A stretch of DNA of 64,000 nt from Pseudodesulfovibrio indicus (GTDB lineage Bacteria; Desulfobacterota; Desulfovibrionia; Desulfovibrionales; Desulfovibrionaceae): NCBI RefSeq assembly GCF_001563225.1, contig NZ_CP014206.1, positions 3,034,001-3,098,000 of the forward strand, given 5' to 3'. The position numbers and the translations under genes were made by a program. This document shows positions 42,111-53,623 of the stretch, one piece after another. Under the pieces are notes generated by a model. That model did no database searches, had not been told where the DNA came from, and saw only the letters and a program-made list of their open reading frames with translations. Position 1 is the stretch's first letter; each line of letters begins with the position of its first letter.

Positions 42111-43100
42111 CTACCCTTCGATGCTGGCCAGGAACTTGGCCAAGGTCTTGATCTCTCCGTGCACGGTATGCCAGGCATACCGTGTTCCCTTTTTCTCGCC
42201 CTCGGACGTGAACTGGATGCCCAGCCCGACGGCCCCGCCGCGCGCCGAGAACCGGCTGCGGATGGTGCCCAGGGCGGTGAAGAACGAGTACTTCCGCGTC
42301 TTGGGGTTCCAGATGCTGACCCGCAGCACCAGTTGGCTGCCCTTGTCCAGCGGGGGCAGATCGCCCTTGGGATTGATCACGAACATGCGCAGCCCGCCGG
42401 CGGAGATGTTCTCCACGGAGAGCCGGGTGCGGTCGTCGTACCGCGCCGGGTTGTTCACGGTCTGGAGATCGGGCCTGACCATCCAGAAGGTGTTGATCTT
42501 GCGCCCGGCCCACGCCTTGACCCGCACGGCCCCCTCGCGGGCGACCTTCTGGCGGGAGTGCTTGCGGCGGATGATGAATTGGTAGCGGATGGGCGTCAGG
42601 ATCGACAGCTCCTTGAGCACGATCCCCTTCTTGGCCGCGTGAGAGACCAGGGTGACGAAGGCGTTGATGCGCTTGCCGGAGTAGGCGAACGGCTTGGTAT
42701 AGCAGACCACCCTGGCGTTTTTCAGGCGGGCGATGGTCGGCTGGGCGTTGAGCACCTGCAGGACCATGCGGCCGCCCTGGACGCTGTTCACGCGGGCGTC
42801 GCAGACCTTGCGCCGGGGTTCGCCGTCCTCGAAGAGCCAGACCTCGATGAGCACGCCCCGCGAGACCAGGTAGTTCTCCACTGCCCGGTGCCGGGCCGAC
42901 CACAGCATGCGGCTGAGGACGCGCCCCACCCCGTAGAGCAGGAGCAGCCGGAAGCGCCACAGCAGGTAGACCACGGCCAGGGGGATGGCCAGGGACAGCG
43001 CCTGGGTCAACAGCTCCATGACATTGAGATGTCCGGAGCTGCCGAAGGTGCGTTGCACCTCCCGGAGGTAATCAGACTGGGCCAGAAATTCGACCATCAT
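42111..43100 (-). CDS. PilZ-domain membrane-anchored protein
   Basis: This 329-residue protein has one hydrophobic helix (about residues 32-60) and a cytoplasmic C-terminal part. RRKHSRQKV and, later, VENISAGGLRMFV match the RxxxR and (D/N)xSxxG signature of c-di-GMP-binding PilZ domains. It ends 3 bases from the stop of the convergent Fur-family gene. A second PilZ gene lies upstream in the same direction. The output is unknown; motility or surface control is typical. Confidence 0.75.
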   Translation of the reverse strand: MMVEFLAQSDYLREVQRTFGSSGHLNVMELLTQALSLAIPLAVVYLLWRFRLLLLYGVGRVLSRMLWSARHRAVENYLVSRGVLIEVWLFEDGEPRRKVCDARVNSVQGGRMVLQVLNAQPTIARLKNARVVCYTKPFAYSGKRINAFVTLVSHAAKKGIVLKELSILTPIRYQFIIRRKHSRQKVAREGAVRVKAWAGRKINTFWMVRPDLQTVNNPARYDDRTRLSVENISAGGLRMFVINPKGDLPPLDKGSQLVLRVSIWNPKTRKYSFFTALGTIRSRFSARGGAVGLGIQFTSEGEKKGTRYAWHTVHGEIKTLAKFLASIEG

Positions 43101-43240
43101 CCCACCGTTTACGGTTCACAACATTGACGATACCAGTATCTAAGCACGACTGATTGCAATTTCAATACCTTCCGGGCTTCGGGCATCAAGATGGACCCGG
43201 CGGAACCGCCGCCCCTGAGATGCGACCCGGCCGCGAAAGG

Positions 43241-43915
43241 CTAACTGCACAACATATCGAGATATTTTTCCAAACGACCGTAGGACTCGCCCTGTGTATC
43301 GAACTCCACGCCATAGGAATGCCCGGCCGCGGATTTCTTGACGCCGCGCACCTTGCAGTCCAGAGACAGCTCGCCCAGGCCGTAGAGGTTGAGCAGCAGC
43401 CGGACCCGCTCCCCCTCGGCGATGTGCTCCCCGCCCTTGAGGCTGTGCTGGTGCACGGTCAGGTGGCAGCCGCCCGAGCTGATGTCGCTGATCAGGCAAT
43501 AGTAATGGGCGTTGTCGTTGTACATCCGGGCCGGGACGTTGCACACGAACCGCTTGGACGAGCGGAACTCGAAGGACTCCACCTCGGTGGGATACTTGAG
43601 ATACATGATCGGGGCCGGGTCGTATTGGAGTTGCAGGACCTCGGAGTAGAAGCCGTAGACCGTGGCCTCGCTGACGAACTTGGCGACCACCGTGGAGCCG
43701 GGGGCATAACGCGCCCGGTGACCGATAACCAGGGGGATTTCCAGGATCAGGTACTTGTATTCGGACAGGCCGATGATACGCCCGGCGAGCTTCTCGCGCT
43801 CCATGACCTTGCTGACGTGAACGGTCGCGCCGAAGTAGATGCGGTGATCGGCCCAGTGATCCCGCATGACCTTGAACTCCCGGCCGTTGGCCGAACCGTT
43901 CCCTTTGGTCGCCAT
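43241..43915 (-). CDS. PilZ-domain protein, YcgR-like layout
   Basis: This 224-residue soluble protein has an N-terminal beta-rich domain like the YcgR flagellar brake and a C-terminal PilZ domain with RSSKR and DISSGG, the canonical c-di-GMP-binding residues. I chose the ATG at 43915 (MATKGNG); an upstream GTG at 43945 is possible. Chemotaxis and flagellar genes elsewhere in the window make a role in motility plausible. Confidence 0.75.
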   Translation of the reverse strand: MATKGNGSANGREFKVMRDHWADHRIYFGATVHVSKVMEREKLAGRIIGLSEYKYLILEIPLVIGHRARYAPGSTVVAKFVSEATVYGFYSEVLQLQYDPAPIMYLKYPTEVESFEFRSSKRFVCNVPARMYNDNAHYYCLISDISSGGCHLTVHQHSLKGGEHIAEGERVRLLLNLYGLGELSLDCKVRGVKKSAAGHSYGVEFDTQGESYGRLEKYLDMLCS

Positions 43916-44033
43916 ATCCCGTCCCCCATCGCCGGCGGCTCCCACGGGAAGCGCCTTCTCTCAAGATATGAACCAGGTAGCAAAGACCGGTCCCGCCCGC
44001 CATAGGGAAAAGTCCCGACAAGCGCCCCGGGTA

Positions 44034-45722
44034 TCAGATGTACTTGTTGTCGCTCAGGAACATCAGCACTTCGTGGGCCGCCTCGTTGGGCGTCAGCTCC
44101 GACGTGTCGATACGCAGTTCCGGGTTCTCCGGCTCGAAGTACGGGTCGTCCACGCCGGTCAGTCCCTTGATGATGCCCGCGCGCGCCTTGGCGTAGATGC
44201 CCTTACGGTCGCGCTGCTCGCAGACCGAGAGCGGCGTGCTGACGTGAATCTCGATGAACCCGCCGTACTCCTCCACCATGTGCCGGGCCTGGCGGCGCGA
44301 TTCCGGGTAGGGCGCGATGGGCGCGCACACGGCGACGCCGCCGTTCTTGACGATCTCGCTGGCCACGAAGCCGATGCGGGCCACGTTGAGGTTGCGGTGT
44401 TCCTTGCTGAAATTCAGCTCGCTCGACAGGTTGGTGCGCACGATGTCGCCGTCCAGCAGGGTCACGGGCCGGTGGTTCAGCTCCAGGAGCTTGACGTAGA
44501 GGACCTTGGCCAGGGTGGACTTGCCCGCCCCGGACAGGCCGGAGAAGAACAGGGTGAAACCCTGTTTCCAACGCGGCTTGTACTTCCGCGACAGCTCGCG
44601 GATCACGCCGGGGAATGACATCCAGTCCGGGATCGGCTCGCCCTTCACCAGCAGGTCCACCACGGCTTCGTGGTCGTTGCCGCACAGCCCGCCATCGGCG
44701 GAATTGACGTACTTGCCCGTGGCCTTGTCCAGGGACATGCAGTGCTCGGCCACCGGGATCACGCCCGTGGTCTCGGCATAGCCCGACAGCCACTGGATGT
44801 GCGCCTCGTACTCGTCGGACAGGGCGTTGAGCCTCGGCTTCATCTTGCCGGAATCCCAGACGAGCATGTGGGTGCATCCGTAATTCTTGTTCACGATGGC
44901 CCGCAGCAGCGCGCCCTTGGGCCCCATGGAGCGCTGGAACCAGGGCGACAGGTTGAGCTTGGCCAGGTTGCGGGGAAAGGTGTCGGCGAACTGCTGGAAA
45001 CTGCGCACCAGGACGAAGTGGTCCACGCTGGAATACATGGACGGAGACAGCAGCGGCGACAGCAGCAGGCTCGCGCCCTCCTCCAGGGCGATCTCCTCCA
45101 GCATGGCCCGGTCCGCCTTGTGCAGCGGACGGCTTGCCTGCACAGCCACGACCTTGCGCCAGCCCTTTTGGACGAAGAACCGCTGGACCTCGGCCGGAGT
45201 CATGCGGATGTCGGTGAAGTCGTACCGCTGGGGAAAGGCGATGCCCTCCACCCGGCCGCCCACGTACCAGGGGTCTTCCAGATCGCAGTTGCACCCAGCG
45301 ACGGAGTGATCCCCGTCCTCGCCGAAGATGGCGAAGGTCTCGGCGGCCAGGTCCGGCTTCCAGACGTCGCTCACGGTGAGCACGGCGAGCATGAACCCTT
45401 CGGAATCGCGCACCGCGATCCCCTCGCCGGGGGTCAGGGTCGCGGCAAACTCCTCGGTCACGCCCAGGCAGATGGGCAGCGGCCACAGGGTGCCGTCGGC
45501 CAGGGCCATGTCGGCCAGCACGCTCTCGTAGTCCGCGCGGCACATGTACCCTTCCAGGGGGTAGAAGGCCCGGTTGAGGAGCATCTCCAGATCGCAGAGC
45601 TGCCGGGGGTTCAGGTACACGGACTTGAACTCCGTGGCCTGCTCCTTGAGCCGCTCCACCCGCCGGAAATGGACCAGCAGGCTCTCGGCGTTGTGCGCGG
45701 GAAGGGAATCACTGTATTGCAT
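44034..45722 (-). CDS. Sat-CysC fusion: degenerate ATP-sulfurylase domain plus APS kinase
   Basis: This 562-residue protein joins an ATP-sulfurylase-like domain (1 to about 385) to an adenylylsulfate kinase (386-562). The kinase part looks intact, with P-loop GLSGAGKST (395-403) and DGDIVRTNLS. In the sulfurylase part the key motif usually written QTRNPxHRAH reads QASRPLHKAD (195-204), and the usual GRDHAG reads WDSGKM (289-294). Both active-site motifs are therefore lost. A perfect TATAAT (45737-45732) lies so close to the ATG that the message may be leaderless. Its role may be PAPS or APS handling rather than sulfate activation. Confidence 0.85.
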   Translation of the reverse strand: MQYSDSLPAHNAESLLVHFRRVERLKEQATEFKSVYLNPRQLCDLEMLLNRAFYPLEGYMCRADYESVLADMALADGTLWPLPICLGVTEEFAATLTPGEGIAVRDSEGFMLAVLTVSDVWKPDLAAETFAIFGEDGDHSVAGCNCDLEDPWYVGGRVEGIAFPQRYDFTDIRMTPAEVQRFFVQKGWRKVVAVQASRPLHKADRAMLEEIALEEGASLLLSPLLSPSMYSSVDHFVLVRSFQQFADTFPRNLAKLNLSPWFQRSMGPKGALLRAIVNKNYGCTHMLVWDSGKMKPRLNALSDEYEAHIQWLSGYAETTGVIPVAEHCMSLDKATGKYVNSADGGLCGNDHEAVVDLLVKGEPIPDWMSFPGVIRELSRKYKPRWKQGFTLFFSGLSGAGKSTLAKVLYVKLLELNHRPVTLLDGDIVRTNLSSELNFSKEHRNLNVARIGFVASEIVKNGGVAVCAPIAPYPESRRQARHMVEEYGGFIEIHVSTPLSVCEQRDRKGIYAKARAGIIKGLTGVDDPYFEPENPELRIDTSELTPNEAAHEVLMFLSDNKYI

Positions 45723-45731
45723 AGAGTTGAT

Positions 45732-45737
45732 ATTATA
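45732..45737 (-). promoter_or_regulatory. -10 element of the sat-cysC gene
   Basis: TATAAT on the minus strand lies 9 bases before the ATG. No matching -35 is obvious at 16-18 bases. Transcription from it would start within a few bases of the start codon, and there is no ribosome-binding site. Confidence 0.4.
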
Positions 45738-45891
45738 GGCTAAATGTTGAACTCAAACTAGTGTCGAGCCCCGAGGCCGCTCTGCGGCCCGATCAAACTG
45801 CGGCGACCATAACCGATTACGGATTTTCTGTTAATCGAAGAATGGCGGCGCACCCGGCCCCGCCATCCCATAGGTCAATCTCTTTTTTCAT

Positions 45892-45929
45892 AAAAAAAAG
45901 TGGCTTGCAACAAAACATCGCAAGCCACT
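45892..45929 (-). terminator. Terminator after tRNA-Ser(GCU)
   Basis: A 10-bp perfect stem (45899-45908 with 45920-45929) is followed on the minus strand by T7. It lies 10 bases past the tRNA 3' end. Confidence 0.88.
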
Positions 45930-45938
45930 TTTTATCTC

Positions 45939-46032
45939 TGGCGGAGAAGGAGGGATTTGAACCCTCGTATGAGCTTTACACCCATAACACGCTTAGCAGG
46001 CGTGCGCCTTCAGCCAACTCGGCCACTTCTCC
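45939..46032 (-). tRNA. tRNA-Ser (anticodon GCU)
   Basis: The 94-base minus-strand sequence is a class II tRNA with acceptor stem GGAGAAG/CTTCTCC, a long variable arm, T-loop GGTTCAAATCC and an encoded CCA. The anticodon stem-loop CACGCCTGCTAAGCGTG gives GCU, serine. Confidence 0.95.
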
Positions 46033-46116
46033 AATTTCTTCGCGGGGGTGAATTGCACCCGCTCGAAGGACAAACCGTCTACAATTTACCAGACGGATTG
46101 TCAATAAAGATGGTCC

Positions 46117-47628
46117 CTATTTGCCCTTTTTAGCGGGGCGGCCCTTCTGCTCCGCCTCATCGCGGCGGCGTTTGCTCTTCAGCGCCTTGTATTTCTGCTC
46201 GTGGCGGGCGGTCTTGGCCCCGCCGATGCGCTCGCGGCCCGGGCCGCGCTTGCCCAGTGCGGAGATGCCCCTGGTCTTCTCCCACTCCTTCTTGTCGTGG
46301 CTGGAGCGGAACACGATGTTCACGGGCGCGGACTTGATGCCGAGCATCTTGCGGAACTGGTTCTCCAGGTAGCGCACGTAGGACGCCCTGACCAGGGTGT
46401 GGTCGTTGCAGAAGAACACGAAGGTCGGGATCGGCTCGTCCGCCTGGGTGACGTAGTAGAATTTGGCCCGCTTGCGCTTGACCACCGGGGGCTGGAGCTT
46501 TTCCACCACGGCCTGCATGATGCGGTTCAGCTCGCCTGTGCCGACGCGGGTGGCGCACTCCTGGGCCAGGGTCTCGGCCAGGGGCAGCAGTTTGCCGATA
46601 CCCACGCCCTTGTGCGCGCTGGTCATGACCACCGGCACGTGCGGGACCACGCGCAACGCCTCCTCGAACAGGCTCAGCGCCTGCTTGGTCTCGTTGCGGG
46701 GTACGAGGTCCGCCTTGTTGACGACCACGATGAACGGTGTCTTCTCCTTGGCCAGAAAATCGATCAGCCGCTTGTCCTGACGCCCCACGCCCAGGGTGAT
46801 GTCGATGGTCATGATGGTCACGTCGGACCGCTTGGAGTTCTTGAGCGCCCGGATGACGCTGATCTTCTCCAGATGGTCCTGGATGTTGGCCCGCTTGCGC
46901 ACGCCCGCCGTGTCCACGAAGGTGTAGCGCTTGCCCTGCTTCTCGAAGGTCACGTCAATGGAGTCGCGGGTGGTCCCGGCCACGTCCGAGACGATCAGCC
47001 GGTCCTTGCCGATGACCGCGTTGATGATCGAGGACTTGCCCGCGTTGGGACGGCCGAGCATGGTCAGCCGGAGGCCCTTCTCCACGCCGTCGTCCTCGTG
47101 CTCGGGCAGCCCCAGGTCGCGGACGTACTTCCGGACCCGGTCGCGCACCTCGTGCAGGTTGTAGCCGTGGGCAGCGGAAACGGGCAGGAACTCGATGCCC
47201 AGCTCATGGAACTCGGCGGTCATCTGGGCCTCGAACTCGCTGCCGTCCACCTTGTTCACCAGCATCAGCACGGGCTTGCCCGAACGGCGCACGAACTCCG
47301 CCGCCTGTCGGTCCAGCGGGGTCAGCCCCTCCTTGCCGTCCACCACGAAGATAATGGCGTTGGCCTCGTTGATGGCCTCCTGGGCCTGCTCGAAGATCTC
47401 GTCTTCGAAGTCCTTGGACAGTTCAGGGGTGGCCTCGGACTCCAGGACCATGCCGCCCGTGTCGATGAGGTCAAACCGGGTCTCGCCCATGATGCACTCG
47501 CCGTAGATGCGATCGCGCGTCACCCCCGGCATGTCGTGGGTGATGGAACGCGACTTTCTCAGCAGTCGGTTGAAAAGGGTGGATTTGCCCACATTGGGGC
47601 GCCCCACCAGGGCAACGATAGGCAGCAT
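46117..47628 (-). CDS. der: Ribosome assembly GTPase Der (EngA)
   Basis: This 503-residue GTPase has two tandem G domains: GRPNVGKSTLFN at the N terminus and GRPNAGKSSIIN near residue 190, each with DTxG and NKxD motifs. A KH-like domain follows. The last 50-60 residues are an extended basic tail (RHEQKYKALKSKRRRDEA), longer than in most Der proteins. It acts in maturation of the large ribosomal subunit. Confidence 0.94.
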   Translation of the reverse strand: MLPIVALVGRPNVGKSTLFNRLLRKSRSITHDMPGVTRDRIYGECIMGETRFDLIDTGGMVLESEATPELSKDFEDEIFEQAQEAINEANAIIFVVDGKEGLTPLDRQAAEFVRRSGKPVLMLVNKVDGSEFEAQMTAEFHELGIEFLPVSAAHGYNLHEVRDRVRKYVRDLGLPEHEDDGVEKGLRLTMLGRPNAGKSSIINAVIGKDRLIVSDVAGTTRDSIDVTFEKQGKRYTFVDTAGVRKRANIQDHLEKISVIRALKNSKRSDVTIMTIDITLGVGRQDKRLIDFLAKEKTPFIVVVNKADLVPRNETKQALSLFEEALRVVPHVPVVMTSAHKGVGIGKLLPLAETLAQECATRVGTGELNRIMQAVVEKLQPPVVKRKRAKFYYVTQADEPIPTFVFFCNDHTLVRASYVRYLENQFRKMLGIKSAPVNIVFRSSHDKKEWEKTRGISALGKRGPGRERIGGAKTARHEQKYKALKSKRRRDEAEQKGRPAKKGK

Positions 47629-47660
47629 GTGCGACTCCGGATGTTTCGTGAATCGAAAAC

Positions 47661-47699
47661 AAAAAAAGACCCCGCGCTTCCCTGCACGGGGAAGCGCGG
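47661..47699 (-). terminator. Intrinsic terminator after the chemoreceptor gene
   Basis: An 11-bp stem (47672-47682 with 47689-47699) is followed on the minus strand by T7. It lies between the chemoreceptor stop and the der start. Confidence 0.85.
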
Positions 47700-47763
47700 A
47701 ATTAGCCTATCTTCATTTACTTGTCGAGTCCAATGTTCAACCACGGTCCGCGAGCCGGCCCGC

Positions 47764-50082
47764 CTAGGCGGACATCTGCTCGATGACCGAGTTCAGGCGG
47801 CCCGCCATGTCCGCGATGCCGCGAATGGCCTCCGAGGCCTCGCGCATGACCTGCGAGGTCTCCTGGGAGATGGCGTTGACCTCCTCGGTGGCGCGGTTAA
47901 TCTCCTCGCTGGTGGCGGACTGCTGCTCCGAAGCGGCGGCAATGGTCCGGACCTGGTCAAAGGCGTTCTCCACGTTGCCCACGATCTCCTGCAGGGCGCG
48001 GCCCGAGTCCTCGGCCAGCCCGGTGCTGCGCGAGACCGAGGCCACGGCGGCCTCGGTGGCCTTGATGCTGTCCCGGGTCATGGCCTGGATGCGCCCGATG
48101 GCGTCGCCCACCTCGCGGGTGGCGGCCATGGTCTTCTCGGCCAGCTTGCGGACCTCGTCCGCGACCACGGCGAATCCGCGACCGGCCTCGCCCGCGCGTG
48201 CCGCCTCGATGGCCGCGTTGAGCGCCAGGAGATTGGTCTGGTCCGCGATGTCGGTGATGACCTCCATGACCTTGCCGATCTCCCCGGCCCGCTGGCCCAG
48301 GTCCTCCATGGAGACCTTGAGGTTGTCGGCCTGGGCCTGGACGTCGCCGACCGCGTCGACCACCTGGCCCACGATCCGCTCGCCGTCCTGGGCGTTCCTG
48401 CGGGCGGTGTCCGAATCCTCGGCGGCCTGGCTGGCGTTGCGCGCCACCTCCAGCACCGTGGCGTTCATCTCCTCCATGGCGGCGGCGGTCTCGGTGGCCC
48501 GCTCCCGCTGCCGCTCCGCGCCGTGGGACGCCAGCTCGATCTGGGAGAACAGGTCGTCCGCGGCCTTGCTCAGGCTCTGTGAAATCTCCTCGGCCATGGC
48601 CGCCGTCTGCGAGATGCGCTCGTTCTGCTCCTCGATCCTGTTCTGCTGCGCCCGGATCTCGGTCATGTCGATGAGCAGGGTCAGGGAGCCGAGCAGCCGG
48701 CCGTCCATGTCGTGGAACGGGGTGGCCGTCATGGCCAGGACCAGCTCGCGTCCCGAAGGCGTGGTGTAGCCGATCTCCTCGCTCAGGGACCGGTTCTCGC
48801 CGATGGCCCGCTGGGTCATGGTCTCCCTGTCCGCATCGCGGTAGTAGAACTCGGAGGCGGGCATGCCCACATAATCCTCGGGACTGCCGTCCCATTCGAG
48901 CAACCGGAGGAGCGGCTCGTTGACCCACAGCATGCGGAAATCGGGCCCGGTCAGGCCGCAAGGCAGGACCACGCCCTTGAGCACGCCCTCGGAAAAGCCG
49001 AGCTTGGACTTCAACTCGTCGACCATGATGTCGATCTGCCCGGAAAGCCCCTTGAACTCGAACCGGTAGCTCCCGGTCAGTTCGGCGTTGAGGTTTCCGT
49101 CCGCCACCTCGGAGGCGAAGTTCAGGATGTTCCTGACGGGGTTGGTCACCAGCTTGCGGATGATGAAGACCATGACCCCGATCAACAGCAGGCAGACCAC
49201 GGCCCCGCCCACGGCCAGCTGATTGCGCTGCTTGGCGGCCGCGGCGCCCATGTCGTCTTCGTAGGCGCTCATGACCATGGTCCAGTTCATGTCGGGCAGG
49301 GTGTCGAAGACCATGTACTTCATCCGGCCGTTCCACTCGTAGGCGGTGCCGCCCTTTCGCTCGGTCATGGCCGTCTTGACGAACTCCATGTCGCTCAGGT
49401 CCTTGAGATACAGCTCCTTGTCCATGGCGTGGGCGATGATCCGCCCCTTGGCGTCGAGCATGAACCCGTACCCCTCTCCGGCCACGCGGATCGGGTCGAT
49501 GAACTTGGAGGTGAAGGCGTCCCACTTGGGAAACAGCCCGACCCCGCCGATGACCTCGCCCGCGTGATCGCGGACAGCGCTGGCCGTGGCGAAGATCATG
49601 ATGCCGCCCCCGCTCTTGGAGATCAGAATCTCATCGGAAAGAAAAGTGTCGACCTTGCCCCCGAGCACGGCCTTGGCATAGGCGCGCGTGCTGCGGTCCG
49701 CCCCGGCCATGTTCTGGCCCTTGGCGTTGCATCCGGCGACCACGATGCCCCGCTTGTCGAAGGCAAAGGCCGCCCAGTAGTTGTCGGACGACGCAAGGAG
49801 GTCCTTGAAGAGCCAGTCGGCGGACAGCGCGTCCCTCCCCTCCAGCGCGTCCCGGACCGCCTGCTGCGAGGCCAGCATGTGGGCCATGCTTCCGGTCTGG
49901 CTGATGTAGTTGCCGAGCGCGGCCATGTTCTGCTCCACGGCATTGTGCATGGCCGACTGTACTTCCTTGAATACGGTCTTGCGAGTGTTCGAACTGACCC
50001 AGGTCACTCCGGCTGCGATCGTGAAAATCAGGATGAAGGAAATGAGAACGGTGATGGCGGTGTTGGCACTTTTCATCTTCAT
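47764..50082 (-). CDS. Methyl-accepting chemotaxis protein (dCache-HAMP-PAS-MA)
   Basis: This 772-residue chemoreceptor has a transmembrane helix at about 9-29, a periplasmic Cache-type sensor domain with [15 protein letters not shown] and [17 protein letters not shown], and a second helix near 300. HAMP and a PAS domain follow ([14 protein letters not shown]). The C-terminal signalling domain has the conserved tip [30 protein letters not shown]. No cheA/cheW gene is adjacent. Confidence 0.93.
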   Translation of the reverse strand: MKMKSANTAITVLISFILIFTIAAGVTWVSSNTRKTVFKEVQSAMHNAVEQNMAALGNYISQTGSMAHMLASQQAVRDALEGRDALSADWLFKDLLASSDNYWAAFAFDKRGIVVAGCNAKGQNMAGADRSTRAYAKAVLGGKVDTFLSDEILISKSGGGIMIFATASAVRDHAGEVIGGVGLFPKWDAFTSKFIDPIRVAGEGYGFMLDAKGRIIAHAMDKELYLKDLSDMEFVKTAMTERKGGTAYEWNGRMKYMVFDTLPDMNWTMVMSAYEDDMGAAAAKQRNQLAVGGAVVCLLLIGVMVFIIRKLVTNPVRNILNFASEVADGNLNAELTGSYRFEFKGLSGQIDIMVDELKSKLGFSEGVLKGVVLPCGLTGPDFRMLWVNEPLLRLLEWDGSPEDYVGMPASEFYYRDADRETMTQRAIGENRSLSEEIGYTTPSGRELVLAMTATPFHDMDGRLLGSLTLLIDMTEIRAQQNRIEEQNERISQTAAMAEEISQSLSKAADDLFSQIELASHGAERQRERATETAAAMEEMNATVLEVARNASQAAEDSDTARRNAQDGERIVGQVVDAVGDVQAQADNLKVSMEDLGQRAGEIGKVMEVITDIADQTNLLALNAAIEAARAGEAGRGFAVVADEVRKLAEKTMAATREVGDAIGRIQAMTRDSIKATEAAVASVSRSTGLAEDSGRALQEIVGNVENAFDQVRTIAAASEQQSATSEEINRATEEVNAISQETSQVMREASEAIRGIADMAGRLNSVIEQMSA

Positions 50083-50187
50083 GCAATAACCTATCCCTGC
50101 AATTGAATTTTTGTATGTGACCGCAGCTTAAATCTATAGGTTCTCCCATCCAATCCTGTCAATGCCGCATTTCCCGACGGCGAACGC

Positions 50188-50219
50188 AAAAAAGGCGGCC
50201 CCGCCGAAGCCGGGCCGCC
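50188..50219 (-). terminator. Intrinsic terminator after mtnA
   Basis: GGCGGCCC (50194-50201) and GGGCCGCC (50212-50219) pair over 8 bp and are followed on the minus strand by T6. It lies 24 bases past the mtnA stop. Confidence 0.82.
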
Positions 50220-50243
50220 TGAAATCGCATGTTGAGAACGGAG

Positions 50244-51281
50244 CTATTCGAACAGCTTGCGAATGGACTCCGTGTAGGGCGGATAGAGCACGCCCTTCTC
50301 GGTGATGATGCCGGTGATCAATTCATTGGGGGTCGGGTCGAAGGCCAGGTTGTAGACCTCCACGCCCTCAGGCGGGATGCGGTGGTCCCCGATGTGCGTC
50401 ACCTCGCGCGGGTCGCGGTCCTCGATGGTCACGTCGTCGCCCGTGGGGGTTTCCAGGTCGATGGTGTACAGCGGGGCCGCCACGTAGAACGGGACGTTGA
50501 ACCGCTTGGCGATGATCGCCACGCCGAAGGTCCCGATCTTGTTCACCGCATCGCCGTTGGCGGTGATCCGGTCCGCGCCGACCACCACCTTGTCCACCAG
50601 GCCGCGCTTCATGAGCAGGGCGCAGGCGTTGTCGCAGGCCACCTTCACCGGGATGCCGTCCTTGTGCAGCTCGTACGCTGTCAGCCGCGCGCCCTGCAAA
50701 AACGGCCGGGTCTCGTTGGCGATGACCGAGACCTTCTTGCCCTGGTCCACCGCGCCCCGGATCACGCCCAGCGCCGTGCCGTAGCCCGCCGTGGCCAGCG
50801 CGCCCGCGTTGCAGTGGGTCATGACCGTGTCGCCGTCGTCGATGAGCGCGCCGCCGAACTTGCCGATCAGCTCGCACATCTCGATGTCGCCCGCGTGAAT
50901 CTCCCTGGCACGTTCAAGCCAGATTCCGAGCAGCTCCTCAAGGGACACGTCGCCCGCCTCCTCCCAGACCCGGCGCATCTCGCGCACGGCCCAGCGCAGG
51001 TTCACCGCCGTGGGCCGGGCGTCGTGGATCTGGTCCAGCTTGGCTTCAAGGTTCACCTTCCAGTCGCCGCCCAGGCCCTGCACCTCGCGCCCGGCCAGGT
51101 AACAGCCGTAGGCCGCGGTCACGCCGATGGCGGGCGCGCCGCGCACCACCATGACCACCAGGGCGTAGCAGATGTCGTCCGTGGTCCGGCACTCGAACCA
51201 GTCCTCCCGGTTCGGCAGGTACCGCTGGTCCAACAGAATCAAGGCGTCCTTCTCGGACGAAAACTGAATGTGATCGGTCAT
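50244..51281 (-). CDS. mtnA: S-methyl-5-thioribose-1-phosphate isomerase
   Basis: This 345-residue protein is MtnA of the methionine salvage pathway, converting methylthioribose-1-P to the ribulose form. [51 protein letters not shown] and [20 protein letters not shown] are all conserved. I chose ATG 51281 because GGAGG lies about 8 bases upstream. Other salvage genes are not in the window. Confidence 0.93.
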   Translation of the reverse strand: MTDHIQFSSEKDALILLDQRYLPNREDWFECRTTDDICYALVVMVVRGAPAIGVTAAYGCYLAGREVQGLGGDWKVNLEAKLDQIHDARPTAVNLRWAVREMRRVWEEAGDVSLEELLGIWLERAREIHAGDIEMCELIGKFGGALIDDGDTVMTHCNAGALATAGYGTALGVIRGAVDQGKKVSVIANETRPFLQGARLTAYELHKDGIPVKVACDNACALLMKRGLVDKVVVGADRITANGDAVNKIGTFGVAIIAKRFNVPFYVAAPLYTIDLETPTGDDVTIEDRDPREVTHIGDHRIPPEGVEVYNLAFDPTPNELITGIITEKGVLYPPYTESIRKLFE

Positions 51282-51299
51282 TGAGTTTGCCTCCGGCGG

Positions 51300-51335
51300 C
51301 CAGAGGGGAAACTTTTGAAAAAGTTTCCCCTCTGG
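51300..51335. repeat. 36-bp near-perfect palindrome, REP-like
   Basis: A 16-bp arm (51300-51315) pairs exactly with 51320-51335 around a TGAA loop, directly upstream of mtnA. It contains GGGGAAACTTT on one side and AAAGTTTCCCC on the other. It resembles dispersed intergenic palindromes of Desulfovibrio genomes, but only one copy occurs here. Downstream, 51459-51468 and 51499-51508 form another 10-bp inverted repeat (CCACGCCGCC/GGCGGCGTGG). Confidence 0.65.
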
Positions 51336-51534
51336 ACTCCCCTTCAAAACTTTGTATCGCGGCGCAGGGTAGACGAGGGTTATCGAGACTCCTCGTTCGC
51401 GCCGGACGGTGCGGGCACCGCCCTTGGGTCCAAAAAACAAAGTATGGGAACCGCACCTCCACGCCGCCCCGCGACATGGCTTCCCTCGGAAACTTCCTGG
51501 CGGCGTGGCGACAGAAAAATTCCCCCGGTTCCGC

Positions 51535-52968
<1,434 letters not shown>

Positions 52969-52978
52969 GGGACTTCCC

Positions 52979-53623
52979 CTATTTCTTGGTTCCGTAGAGT
53001 TCCGGGTTCAGCTTCGGGTCGTTGTACATCTTGAATTGGAAGTAGACCTTGGGCTTCTTGGTCCCGGAAAAATATTCTTCGAGCAGTTCGAGGATGGCCC
53101 GCTCCAGGTCGTGGTGCTGGCGCTTGAGCACGCCGACCTTGTCGTCGCACTGGCGGACGTGTTCCTCGTCCACGTCCTTGCGGGAGCACTGTTCCTTCAT
53201 GTGGTAGATCTTGAGCGCCTGGATGGACAGCCGGTCCAGGGCCGCGCCCACGGTCTCGGTGTTGTAGCGCTCCGGCGCGTCGCTCGGAAGCAGCGGCTCC
53301 AGCATGTTGATCAGACACTCGTCCACGCGCTCGATGAGGTCGTTGCGCTTCTGGTTGAGCTTGTCGATGGCGTACTTGCAGTCCGCGATGACCTTGGCGT
53401 CGACGTCCTTGCGCCGGGCGCGGTCCTCGACGTGCCAGAGCTGGAAGTTGGCCCAGTGCTGGCGGGCGATGAGTTCGCGCAGACCGCGCACTCCGGCCAG
53501 GTCGTCGGCGGGGTCGCCCTCGTACACGGGCTCGCCGAAGTGCCAGTCCAGGACGGAACGCGTCTGATGGGCGATGGCGTCCTGGATGGTTTCCTTGATC
53601 GTCTCTTTATTGATGTCAGCCAT
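52979..53623 (-). CDS. DUF4254-like protein
   Basis: This 214-residue soluble, mostly helical protein carries a central segment ([29 protein letters not shown]) that resembles Pfam family DUF4254, whose function is unknown. It lies between gatB and mltA in one operon and overlaps mltA by 8 bases. No catalytic motif is evident. In an envelope-biogenesis neighbourhood a role in cell-wall or surface synthesis is possible but unsupported. Confidence 0.72.
   Translation of the reverse strand: MADINKETIKETIQDAIAHQTRSVLDWHFGEPVYEGDPADDLAGVRGLRELIARQHWANFQLWHVEDRARRKDVDAKVIADCKYAIDKLNQKRNDLIERVDECLINMLEPLLPSDAPERYNTETVGAALDRLSIQALKIYHMKEQCSRKDVDEEHVRQCDDKVGVLKRQHHDLERAILELLEEYFSGTKKPKVYFQFKMYNDPKLNPELYGTKK

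Noticed and set aside
41390..46032. The tRNA-Ser-flanked interval as a mobile island
   Set aside because: There is no integrase, no flanking direct repeat, and no shift in base composition.
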